A stretch of DNA of 11,498 nucleotides from Alphaproteobacteria bacterium (GTDB lineage Bacteria > Pseudomonadota > Alphaproteobacteria > Micropepsales > Micropepsaceae). Every line of letters starts with the position of its first letter. Position 1 is the first letter of the stretch. Of this stretch, positions 1-6,164 are shown one piece after another. The stretch spans positions 1 through 11,498 of the forward strand of contig JAGWSK010000033.1 of assembly GCA_028869355.1 (NCBI GenBank), written 5' to 3'. The position numbers were made by a program, and so were the translations under genes. The notes below the pieces were generated by a model, which was given only the letters and a program-made list of their open reading frames with translations, did not search any database and was not told the origin of the DNA.

Positions 1-20
1 ACGATTAGCCGGAGAATTGA

Positions 21-767
21 ATGGCAAAACTCGACAATCTTCTGAACGACCTTGTCATCGCCAACCGCATTCTCGCGAACGAGGACGTTGTGGATGCCTA
101 TGGACATGTCAGCGTCCGCCACCCTGAAGATCCTTCACGGTTCTTTCTGGCGCGCTCGCTGGCGCCTGAATTCATCACCCGCGACGACATCGTCGAATTC
201 GCCCTCAATGGAAAACCGGTGCGCGAGGAAAAGCGATCGCTGTATCTCGAGCGCTTCATCCATGGCGGGATTTTCGAAGCACGTCCGGACGTGATGGCCG
301 TGGTGCATGCACATGCCGAAGACATTCTTCCATTCGGACTGACCGGTGGAACGCCCCTGCGCCCGGTGATCCACTCGGGCAGCTTCATCGGTTCGCACGT
401 GCCGGTCTGGGATATCGCAGACAAGTTCGGCGATACCAATCTTCTGGTCGCGAATGTCGAGCAGGGGCAGGACCTCGCGAAGGCACTGGGCAAGCATTCC
501 GTGGCGCTGATGCGGGGCCACGGCTTTGCAGCGGCGGCGCGTTCGCTGATCGAAGTGGTGCGCGTGTCCGTGTATCTTCCGCGCAATGCACGCGCGCTGT
601 GGCGCGCGAGACAGCTTGGCGGCGAAATCAAATATCTCAGCCAGGGCGAAATCGACGCGCGCAACCGCGGCTACAGCCCCTATTCGGTCGAAACCTGGCG
701 TGCCTGGCACTATTGGGCCAACAAGGCCGGCGTCGGCGAACTCGTCACCAGGCCGGACAACAAGTAA
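21..767 (+). CDS. Class II aldolase/adducin-family protein, possible dihydroxy-aromatic decarboxylase
   Basis: This 248-residue protein has the metal-binding pattern of the class II aldolase/adducin fold: HAH at residues 96-98, a third histidine in RGHG (H167), and a candidate acid in YLERFIHG (E77). The family contains sugar-phosphate aldolases and also decarboxylases of dihydroxyphthalates and related acids. With no sugar genes nearby and ring-cleavage genes on both sides, decarboxylation of a dihydroxy-aromatic acid, or a retro-aldol step on a ring-cleavage product, is the better guess. That is inference. The ATG at 21 is preceded by GGAG at a 6-nt spacing. The stop lies 4 nt before the FAH-family gene, so the two are probably co-transcribed. 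The family call is firm; the substrate is not known. Confidence 0.85.
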   Translation: MAKLDNLLNDLVIANRILANEDVVDAYGHVSVRHPEDPSRFFLARSLAPEFITRDDIVEFALNGKPVREEKRSLYLERFIHGGIFEARPDVMAVVHAHAEDILPFGLTGGTPLRPVIHSGSFIGSHVPVWDIADKFGDTNLLVANVEQGQDLAKALGKHSVALMRGHGFAAAARSLIEVVRVSVYLPRNARALWRARQLGGEIKYLSQGEIDARNRGYSPYSVETWRAWHYWANKAGVGELVTRPDNK

Positions 768-771
768 GAAG

Positions 772-1620
772 ATGAAGCTCGCAAGTTATGTCGCAGCCGG
801 AAAACCGGCATTTGGTCTGGTGACGGACATGGGCGTAATCACCCTCTCCGACCGGCTCGGTTCACGCCGCTATACATTGCGCGAAGCGCTGGCCGAAGAG
901 GCCGTGCTGGACGAAATGCTGAACCTCGCCAAAGGCGCCGAACCGGACCGGCGGCTGGACGAGGTCAGCTTCCTGCCGGTGATCAGCGATCCCGGAAAAG
1001 TCTTATGCGTCGGGATCAATTACCGCAGCCACGCTGCGGAGCATGGCCATGCGGTGCTGGAGAAGCCCAACATCTTCACCAAATTCACCGACTGCCTCAG
1101 CGCGCATGACGGCGAAATTGTCCGCCCCATAGCTTCGACGCAGCTCGATTTCGAGGGCGAACTTGCGGTCATCATCGGGAAGGCGGGCAGGGCGATCCCG
1201 GCAAAAGACGCTCTGAAATGTGTTGCCGGCTATACGTGTTTCTGCGACGGCAGCGTGCGCGACTTCATCAAGGTCTCGCTGATCACCGGCAAGAATTTTC
1301 CGAAGACGAGTCCGCTTGGGCCATGGATGGTCACCGCTGATGAGATTCCGGATCCGGCGAAGCTGGTTTTGACGACGCGCCTCAATGGGGCGCAGATGCA
1401 GCACTCCGGCACCGACATGATGATGCACGACGTGCCGGCGCTGATCGCCTACTGTTCGACCTTCACGCCGCTCGCTCCCGGCGATGTTATCGCCACGGGA
1501 ACACCGGAAGGGATTGGTGCGCGGCGCAATCCGCCGGTGTGGATGAAGCAGGGCGACGTGCTCGAAGTGGAGATTTCCAAAATCGGAACTCTCCGCGCCC
1601 GTGTGGTGGACGAGCGCTAA
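772..1620 (+). CDS. Fumarylacetoacetate hydrolase (FAH)-family protein, probable acylpyruvate-type hydrolase
   Basis: This 282-residue protein has the FAH C-terminal domain. An N-terminal segment of about 70 residues precedes the conserved KVLCVGINY stretch (residues 76-84). The metal site is E128 and E130 (DFEGE) plus D159 (CFCDGSVRD), and the typical GDVIATGTPEGIG motif lies near the C-terminus. Family members hydrolyse C-C bonds of acylpyruvates such as fumarylpyruvate or maleylpyruvate, or act on 2-oxo-dienoates. A gentisate-dioxygenase-family gene lies in the same locus, so fumaryl- or maleylpyruvate hydrolysis is a reasonable proposal. I chose the ATG at 772 because the frame extends upstream to 586 only through the coding region of the aldolase-family gene. 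No strong Shine-Dalgarno is visible (AAGAAG directly before the ATG), consistent with translational coupling. Confidence 0.88.
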   Translation: MKLASYVAAGKPAFGLVTDMGVITLSDRLGSRRYTLREALAEEAVLDEMLNLAKGAEPDRRLDEVSFLPVISDPGKVLCVGINYRSHAAEHGHAVLEKPNIFTKFTDCLSAHDGEIVRPIASTQLDFEGELAVIIGKAGRAIPAKDALKCVAGYTCFCDGSVRDFIKVSLITGKNFPKTSPLGPWMVTADEIPDPAKLVLTTRLNGAQMQHSGTDMMMHDVPALIAYCSTFTPLAPGDVIATGTPEGIGARRNPPVWMKQGDVLEVEISKIGTLRARVVDER

Positions 1621-1659
1621 AAACAAAAAGAATCATCTCACGCGGAGAACGCGGAGATG
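1620..1659 (-). terminator. Rho-independent terminator of the leftward operon
   Basis: Read on the minus strand, a stem of about 10 bp (CATCTC then CGCG, pairing with CGCG then GAGATG, with a one-base bulge and a 5-nt loop) is followed at once by a T-rich run, ATTCTTTTTGTTTTT. This is a textbook intrinsic terminator for the Sel1-ended operon. On the plus strand the hairpin is not followed by a T run, so it should not terminate the FAH gene efficiently. The T run abuts the FAH stop codon. The rest of the gap, 1660-1697, shows nothing recognisable. Confidence 0.8.
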
Positions 1660-1697
1660 TCCGGCATGTGACGGCTAACGCGCCCTTCCTTAAGCTG

Positions 1698-2372
1698 CTA
1701 CTTCCCGGCGCTGAATTCGCGGTCGTATATCTTCTTCGCGTCGGGATCGCCCAGTTCTGATGCGCGGCGCAACAGATATTGCGCTTCCATGCGGTCCGGC
1801 ATGACACCCTGACCGGCCAGGTACATCTGCCCGAGCGCGGTCATCGATGGCACGTCGTTCTTGCCGGACGCCATACGAAACCATCTGGCGGCTTGTTCGG
1901 GGTCGCGTTTCACCCCGGTGCCGTCGCGGTACAGCGTGCCCAACTCACGTTGCGAGAGCGGATCGCCCTTTGCTGCCCCCATGCGGAACCATTTCATCGC
2001 TTCCGGAATGTTTTTCGCGACGCCTTCGCCATCTTCGTAGATCGTGCCGAGATTGTACGCCGCGTCGGCATTGCCCTTTTGCGCGGCCTTGCGATACCAG
2101 TTGATCGCTTCCTTCGCGTTCTTTGCGATGCCGTCGCCGAACTCATAGCTCATGCCGATGAAGACCTGTGCTTCGGGATTGCCCTGATCGGCGAGCGGCC
2201 GCAGCAGCTTGAGCGCACTCGCGTAATCGCCCTTGTGATACGCGTCCCTGCCATCCTCCAGCGCCGCCGCCAATACGGGGCTGCACATCAGGCATATGGC
2301 AGCGAGAAGCGAGAAACTAGAAACGAGGAGCGAGAGCCTCTCTTTTCTCGTTCCTCGCTTCTCGCTCCTCAT
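1698..2372 (-). CDS. Exported Sel1-repeat (TPR-like) protein
   Basis: This 224-residue protein starts with a basic stretch (residues 2-12), a hydrophobic core (about 13-34) and a possible signal peptidase I site near LAA at 35-37. It is therefore probably periplasmic; no convincing lipobox is seen. The rest is about five Sel1-like repeats of about 36 residues, with the recurring pattern GxxYxxGxGVxxDxxxAxxWFRxAAxxGxxxA (for example 73-108, 109-144 and 145-180). Sel1 repeats are helical protein-protein scaffolds; no enzyme role is expected. The ATG at 2372 has GGGAGG upstream at 8-nt spacing, inside the 17-nt gap after the dioxygenase stop. It is the last gene of the operon. Its first ~25 codons coincide with a long inverted repeat, described separately. 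Its partner and role in aromatic metabolism are unknown. Confidence 0.85.
   Translation of the reverse strand: MRSEKRGTRKERLSLLVSSFSLLAAICLMCSPVLAAALEDGRDAYHKGDYASALKLLRPLADQGNPEAQVFIGMSYEFGDGIAKNAKEAINWYRKAAQKGNADAAYNLGTIYEDGEGVAKNIPEAMKWFRMGAAKGDPLSQRELGTLYRDGTGVKRDPEQAARWFRMASGKNDVPSMTALGQMYLAGQGVMPDRMEAQYLLRRASELGDPDAKKIYDREFSAGK
2301..2366. repeat. Imperfect inverted repeat over the signal-peptide codons of the Sel1 gene
   Basis: Two 23-nt arms, 2301-2323 and 2344-2366, are inverted copies of each other with 21 of 23 positions matching. They consist of GAG/GCGAG-type purine units (for example AGCGAGAAGCGAG), and the 20-nt loop contains a smaller inverted repeat (GAGAG/CTCTC). The mRNA of the Sel1 gene could fold into a long hairpin starting 3 nt after its start codon. 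The composition differs from the surrounding coding sequence and resembles a dispersed intergenic repeat; that origin is inference. Confidence 0.75.
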
Positions 2373-2389
2373 ATGTCGCTCCTCCCGTG

Positions 2390-3598
2390 CTACGGCACGA
2401 TTTGAATCACTTTGCCGTCCTTGTGCTTACCCTGGGCGCGGTATTGGCCGATCGCGCTCAATACCGCCGCGTCGGAAACGGAATACAGCACCGCGTCCTC
2501 GCTTCCGGTGTTCACATGCCGGCGCCAGAGGAAATTCGGGATCGCGAGAATATCGTTCTTTTCCCAGTCAAAGCGCTGGCCGGCGATTTCGGTGAATCCC
2601 TTGCCCTCCATCACGACAATGAAGGTGGAGCAGGTCTCGCGTTTGAATTCCAGTTCTTCGCCGGGCCGCAGCAGTTGCGCGCAATAATCAAGCGTCGCGA
2701 AAACCGGCCCGCCCGTCACCGGATTGACGAATTGCATTTTGATGCCTTCGAACGGATCGCCTTTTTCCTTGCGCAGCCGGTCGAGCGTTTCACGAATTTC
2801 GATGCCGCGGTAATGGAACATCGGCGTCGCCATCTGTCCCCAGCCGCGCTGGTTCGACGTGAACACCGGTTTCATTCCGCCATTGCCGTACATCCGCGTC
2901 GAATGACCGTCGCTGTGAACAGCCGGCTGCGACTTCGCATTGCTCCGCGAGTTATCGGAATAGTTCTGATCGACCCAGACGCAATCGAGATATTCCATCA
3001 GCGGCCAGTCGAGCATGTCGATCCAGATCATCGGTTCCGAATCCGAATTTCCATGGTCGTGCCAGGTGCCGTTCGGCGTCAGCACGATATCGCCGCGGCG
3101 GCACTCGCAGCGCTCGCCTTCGACATTGGTGTAGCCGCCCTTGTCGGAAAGGATCGTGCGGCTGGCGTTCGGGCTGTGGATATGAGCCGGAGCGAGATCG
3201 CCGGGGTTGTAAATGGCGATCGCGCAACGGATCGAATTGGTGACCTGCAGCCGTCCTCCCAATCCGGGATTGGTCAGCAGGATTCCCTGACGGTCTGTGG
3301 TTTCGATCGGCTTTACGTCAGCATTACGGGCAATCTCGGCGATCTTGAAAAGGTATGGGCTGATTTCGCGCCAGCGCCAGCGGTGCGGCAGCATCTTCAA
3401 CTGATTGGCGGCAACCCGGCCCGACGCCAATTGCCCGCGGGCGTCGCTGGTATCGGCAAACCATGGGCGTTGCGCGGGCGAATTCGCCTGCGTGCGTATC
3501 CACGCGTGCAGCTTCGCCGTGTCGGTATTGAGTTCGTCCATCAGTTCGGCGGCGCTCTTCTTTGCCGCTCGGGTCTGTTCTTTTGCGATGGCCGGCAT
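2390..3598 (-). CDS. Gentisate 1,2-dioxygenase-family bicupin ring-cleavage dioxygenase
   Basis: This 402-residue bicupin matches the gentisate/salicylate/1-hydroxy-2-naphthoate 1,2-dioxygenase family, whose members open an ortho- or para-hydroxylated benzoate between the carboxyl- and hydroxyl-bearing carbons using Fe(II). The first cupin (about 125-185) carries PAHIH (H139, H141) and TWHDHGN (H180), the usual iron triad, with R147 where substrate-binding Arg occurs in the family. The second cupin (about 310-380) has STFIVVMEGKG and GSEDAVLYSVSD. The frame continues upstream to 3706, but the ATG at 3598 has a perfect AGGAGG at 5-nt spacing, so I start there. It lies downstream of two alpha/beta hydrolases and has its own probable promoter. 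Substrate within the family cannot be read from sequence: gentisate is the default, but substituted salicylates or hydroxynaphthoates are possible. Confidence 0.88.
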   Translation of the reverse strand: MPAIAKEQTRAAKKSAAELMDELNTDTAKLHAWIRTQANSPAQRPWFADTSDARGQLASGRVAANQLKMLPHRWRWREISPYLFKIAEIARNADVKPIETTDRQGILLTNPGLGGRLQVTNSIRCAIAIYNPGDLAPAHIHSPNASRTILSDKGGYTNVEGERCECRRGDIVLTPNGTWHDHGNSDSEPMIWIDMLDWPLMEYLDCVWVDQNYSDNSRSNAKSQPAVHSDGHSTRMYGNGGMKPVFTSNQRGWGQMATPMFHYRGIEIRETLDRLRKEKGDPFEGIKMQFVNPVTGGPVFATLDYCAQLLRPGEELEFKRETCSTFIVVMEGKGFTEIAGQRFDWEKNDILAIPNFLWRRHVNTGSEDAVLYSVSDAAVLSAIGQYRAQGKHKDGKVIQIVP

Positions 3599-3623
3599 GA
3601 ATTCCTCCTGATGCGTATGGCTG

Positions 3624-3672
3624 CAATTATAATTGTGACCGGCGGTTTGCAAACCGGTTTGATCGAGATCAA
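3624..3672. promoter_or_regulatory. Cluster of palindromic putative operators upstream of the dioxygenase gene
   Basis: Four dyads crowd the 123-nt gap (3599-3721). They are CAATTATAATTG (3624-3635, over the -10 box), CGGTTTGCAAACCG (3643-3656, over the -35 box), CAAACCGGTTTG (3650-3661, overlapping the previous one) and TTGATC-GA-GATCAA (3659-3672). The first three are perfect and uninterrupted. CAAACCGGTTTG has the central CG and flanking A/T layout of LacI-family operators, but other regulator families also bind such sites. No regulator gene is in the window. Confidence 0.6.
3626..3653 (-). promoter_or_regulatory. Probable sigma70-type promoter of the dioxygenase gene
   Basis: On the minus strand a perfect TATAAT (3631-3626) sits 16 nt downstream of TTTGCA (3653-3648). 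The predicted transcript would start about 20 nt before the dioxygenase ATG. A perfect -10 box is notable in a GC-rich genome. Both boxes lie inside palindromes, suggesting a repressed promoter internal to the leftward operon. Not experimentally shown. Confidence 0.6.
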
Positions 3673-3721
3673 CCATAGGCTGTGGCAGGCTGGCCACGAG
3701 CCCCAAAGTCCTGTCCCCCGG

Positions 3722-4504
3722 TCAACCGGCCAAAAAGGACTGGAGCGCGTGCGTGAACGCCGTTGGGTCTTCCATATTGGAAATATGGCCGGCGCCCGGA
3801 ATTTCGACAAAATCCGATCCGGCGATGGCCGCATGCATGGCCTTCGTACCCGGCAGCGCAGCATCTTTGCCGCCACAGATCAACCGCACGGGGTTGCGAA
3901 TTTCCGCGAGCCCCGGCCTGAGATCGAAATGGGACAGTGCGTGCGCGGAACCGATGAACCCGTTGAGGGGCGTGGTGCGGATCATGTGCCGCACTTTTTC
4001 GATCGTGTCGTGATTGGCGGTCACGAATTCCGCCGGGAACCAGCGGTCGATGGTCGGCTGAACCAGCGCCTGCATGCCATGGTCACGGACGAGGGCGATG
4101 CGTTCTTCCCATTGCTGCGCCGACTGAGGCGTTGATGCCGGTCCGCAGTCGCAGGCAACCACACGATCCACGCGGTCCGGATGCTGTTGGGAAAGGGCAA
4201 TCGCGGTCATGCCGCCCATGGACAAGCCCGCAAAATGCGTGCGGCGAATTTCGAGAGCATCCATCAGCGCAACGACATCCGCGACCAATATTCCGAAATT
4301 GTATTTACCGGCCGGCGCGTCGGTCTCACCATGACCGCGCTGGTCATAGCGCATGATGCGGAAGCGGTCGCGCAACGCTTCGACCTGCCGGTCCCACATC
4401 GAAATATTGGTCGCCAACGAGTTCGATAGTACCAGCCACGGCAAACCGCGATGCCCGTCAATCTTGACGTTGAATTCGATTCCGTTGGCTTCGACCTGGG
4501 TCAT
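3722..4504 (-). CDS. Alpha/beta hydrolase, 3-oxoadipate enol-lactonase (PcaD)-like
   Basis: This 260-residue alpha/beta hydrolase has a complete triad: the nucleophile elbow GLSMGG (S95), an acid in GGKDAAL (D214) and histidine in GAGHISNME (H240). The YDQRGHGET segment at 53-61 and the overall length match 3-oxoadipate enol-lactonases. The 4,5-cleavage pathway does not produce 3-oxoadipate enol-lactone, and no other beta-ketoadipate gene is seen. The enzyme may therefore hydrolyse a lactone or ester made by the neighbouring dioxygenase; that is inference. The ATG at 4504 follows the stop of the upstream hydrolase by 18 nt, with CAGGGG as a weak ribosome-binding site, so the two are co-transcribed. 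The cytoplasmic location is inferred from the lack of a signal peptide. Confidence 0.85.
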   Translation of the reverse strand: MTQVEANGIEFNVKIDGHRGLPWLVLSNSLATNISMWDRQVEALRDRFRIMRYDQRGHGETDAPAGKYNFGILVADVVALMDALEIRRTHFAGLSMGGMTAIALSQQHPDRVDRVVACDCGPASTPQSAQQWEERIALVRDHGMQALVQPTIDRWFPAEFVTANHDTIEKVRHMIRTTPLNGFIGSAHALSHFDLRPGLAEIRNPVRLICGGKDAALPGTKAMHAAIAGSDFVEIPGAGHISNMEDPTAFTHALQSFLAG

Positions 4505-4522
4505 TTGACGCCCCTGAACCCA

Positions 4523-5314
4523 TCACCTTCCGGTGAGACCGCTCCAGAAATCCTGCAACAGCGCCACCAATGCGTTCGGCGATGTCGTCGGCATGAAATG
4601 GCCGGCGTCGATGATCTCGAAGCGCGACCCTGGAATTTTTTCGGCAATCGATTGAGTCACCGCGACTGCGCGAATGTAATCCTGCCGGCCGGCGATCACC
4701 AGCGTTGGGCATGCGATCGTCGGCAGCAACGCCATCAGGTTGGTTTGCGCCATCATGCGAAATGCGTTGCCGAATCCGACAGGATCGTTCGAGAGATAGC
4801 GCCCGCGATAATTCTCATAGGTTTCGCGGTCGGACAGCGACGGCGGATAGGATTTGTCGAGCATTCCGGGAAGGATCGCGCGAATGCCTTCATCTTCGGC
4901 CATTTTTGCAACCCGATTGAGCGCGTCTGCGCGTGATGGATCCACCCCGGGCGCGGGATTGCAAAACACCAGCGACGCGACGCGTCGGGCCGCGCGTTCG
5001 TAATAGGCGAGCGCCTGCAAGCTGGACGCAGCCAGTGAAACGATATGATAGGGCGCCGGCAAATCGACGGTCGCGAGCAGGTGCTGCAGATCGTCAAGCA
5101 GCGCGCCAATCCCGTACGGCGTTCTGTTCTTTTCCGACAAACCAAAGCCTCGCTGATCGTAGCGCAGGACGCGGAATGTCTTTGCGAGTTCGGGGGTGAC
5201 GCGATCCCAGGAATCCAGTGAGCCGCCGATTTCGTGCAGGAATACCACCGACGGTCCGCTCGTCCCTTCCATCCGGTAATGTAAGCTCACTCCTCCTGCT
5301 TCAGCCCACGGCAA
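4523..5314 (-). CDS. Alpha/beta hydrolase-fold protein lacking the nucleophilic serine
   Basis: This 263-residue protein is a second alpha/beta hydrolase, with FLHEIGG (oxyanion loop, 25-31), YDQRGFGLS (52-60), an acid candidate D212 (AGRQD) and H239 (DAGHF). At the elbow, where GxSxG is expected, it reads SLAAS (93-97), so the nucleophile position is Ala95. It is therefore either a non-hydrolytic member (lyase, decarboxylase, binding protein) or an inactive partner of the next gene. The reading frame is intact and family features elsewhere are well kept. Start choice: TTG at 5314 with AGGAG at 6-nt spacing. The frame also allows GTG at 5338 and TTG at 5377, neither with a good ribosome-binding site. 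It is the first gene of the leftward operon. Confidence 0.75.
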   Translation of the reverse strand: MPWAEAGGVSLHYRMEGTSGPSVVFLHEIGGSLDSWDRVTPELAKTFRVLRYDQRGFGLSEKNRTPYGIGALLDDLQHLLATVDLPAPYHIVSLAASSLQALAYYERAARRVASLVFCNPAPGVDPSRADALNRVAKMAEDEGIRAILPGMLDKSYPPSLSDRETYENYRGRYLSNDPVGFGNAFRMMAQTNLMALLPTIACPTLVIAGRQDYIRAVAVTQSIAEKIPGSRFEIIDAGHFMPTTSPNALVALLQDFWSGLTGR

Positions 5315-5390
5315 TCGGCACTCCTGATCAAAGTCCACCTTCTGTATTGCACCCTCGCATTCAACTCGGCAATGCAAGATTCAATCGCTA

Positions 5391-5419
5391 TTGAGGTTGA
5401 CTTATCGCGGCACTATGAA
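5391..5419 (+). promoter_or_regulatory. Probable promoter of the ligK operon
   Basis: TTGAGG (5391-5396) and TATGAA (5414-5419) are separated by 17 nt and lie about 50 nt upstream of the ligK start. The inverted repeat TCAAT-CGCT-ATTGA (5381-5394) overlaps the -35 box, and a TTGCA/TGCAA dyad (5346-5350 and 5373-5377) lies just upstream. These are plausible activator or repressor sites. No convincing opposite-strand promoter for the leftward operon could be singled out in 5315-5390. Confidence 0.45.
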
Positions 5420-5431
5420 TGGCCCTGGATA

Positions 5432-5449
5432 GCGCACATCCCCGTGCGC
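5432..5449 (+). promoter_or_regulatory. Hairpin in the predicted ligK leader
   Basis: GCGCAC (5432-5437) and GTGCGC (5444-5449) form a perfect 6-bp GC-rich stem with a 6-nt loop. It ends 8 nt before the GGAG ribosome-binding site (5458-5461). It could act as a leader RNA structure or be a protein-binding dyad. There is no T run, so it is not an intrinsic terminator. Confidence 0.4.
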
Positions 5450-5468
5450 GGTCGAATGGAGAAGCCGT

Positions 5469-6158
5469 GTGAGTGTCGTCGTCCGAAATATTCGCCGGGT
5501 CGATCAGGAAGTGGTCGAGGGCTACGCCGGAATAGGAGTCGCGACCATTCATGAGGCGCAAGGCCGCAAGGGTCTTCTTGCCTCCCATATGCGGCCGATT
5601 TACCGGCCGTGTCACGTTGCCGGGCCGGCCGTAACTTGTGAAATGGCGCCAGGCGACAATTGGATGCTGCATGTTGCGGTGGAGCAGTGCCGCGAGGGCG
5701 ACATTCTTGTCGCGGCACCGACGTCCCCTTGCGAAGACGGATATTTCGGCGAACTGATCGCAACGCAACTGAAAGCCCGCGGTGTTGCCGGATTGATTCT
5801 CGAGGCTGGCTGCCGCGACACCGCAGAGCTCACCAAAATGGGATTTCCGGTGTGGTCGCGCGCGGTGTTCGCGCAGGGAACGGTCAAGGAAACGGTTGGC
5901 AACGTCAACTTGCCATTGGTCTGCGCGGGACAGTTGGTCAATCCCGGCGATCTGATCGTGGCCGATGATGATGGCGTGGTGGTCGTACGCCGGCGGCAAG
6001 CCTCCGATGTGCTGAACGCGAGTCGCGAGCGCGAAGACAAGGAGGCGAAGAGCCGGGTACGCTATTCCCGCGGCGAGCTCAGTCTCGATGTCAACAACAT
6101 GCGCAGCAAGCTGCTGGAAAAGGGCCTGAAATATATCGATACGCCGCCGGAAGATTGA
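5469..6158 (+). CDS. ligK: 4-carboxy-4-hydroxy-2-oxoadipate (CHA) aldolase, RraA-like fold
   Basis: This 229-residue protein belongs to the HMG/CHA aldolase branch of the RraA-like family, which splits CHA into pyruvate and oxaloacetate and often also decarboxylates oxaloacetate. It is the last step of the protocatechuate 4,5-cleavage and gallate pathways. The key GELIATQLKARGVAGLILEA stretch (94-113) is followed by the catalytic pair R116-D117 (CRDTAEL). GTVKETVG (137-144) and VADDDGVVVV (164-173) are also typical. The GTG start at 5469 is supported by GGAG at 7-nt spacing. It is the first gene of the rightward operon and is followed by the dehydrogenase gene after 6 nt. No odd residues were noticed; the function is well supported by ligJ, ligI and ligA downstream. 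Confidence 0.92.
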   Translation: MSVVVRNIRRVDQEVVEGYAGIGVATIHEAQGRKGLLASHMRPIYRPCHVAGPAVTCEMAPGDNWMLHVAVEQCREGDILVAAPTSPCEDGYFGELIATQLKARGVAGLILEAGCRDTAELTKMGFPVWSRAVFAQGTVKETVGNVNLPLVCAGQLVNPGDLIVADDDGVVVVRRRQASDVLNASREREDKEAKSRVRYSRGELSLDVNNMRSKLLEKGLKYIDTPPED

Positions 6159-6164
6159 CCGCCG

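Noticed and set aside
1..20. End of an upstream gene
   Set aside because: A TAG at 6-8 and a TGA at 18-20 exist, but 20 nt are too few to support a coding call.
586..771. N-terminal extension of the FAH-family gene
   Set aside because: It overlaps the aldolase-family gene and encodes low-complexity Arg/Ser/Ala-rich sequence; the ATG at 772 gives the normal family start.
3599..3706. N-terminal extension of the dioxygenase to an ATG at 3706
   Set aside because: The ATG at 3598 has a perfect AGGAGG at 5 nt, and the extension would cover the probable promoter and palindromes.
2387..4135. A 582-codon open frame on the plus strand
   Set aside because: It lies antisense to the dioxygenase and PcaD-like genes, both of which have clear family motifs. 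The translation is arginine/histidine-rich with no recognisable domain, typical of GC-rich antisense frames.
4523..5314. Calling the serine-less hydrolase a pseudogene
   Set aside because: The frame is complete, with conserved acid, histidine and structural motifs; a single active-site change does not show decay.
5315..5377. TTG at 5377 or GTG at 5338 as start of the serine-less hydrolase
   Set aside because: Neither has a well-spaced ribosome-binding site, while TTG at 5314 has AGGAG at 6 nt and gives a normal alpha/beta hydrolase N-terminus. The choice is not certain.
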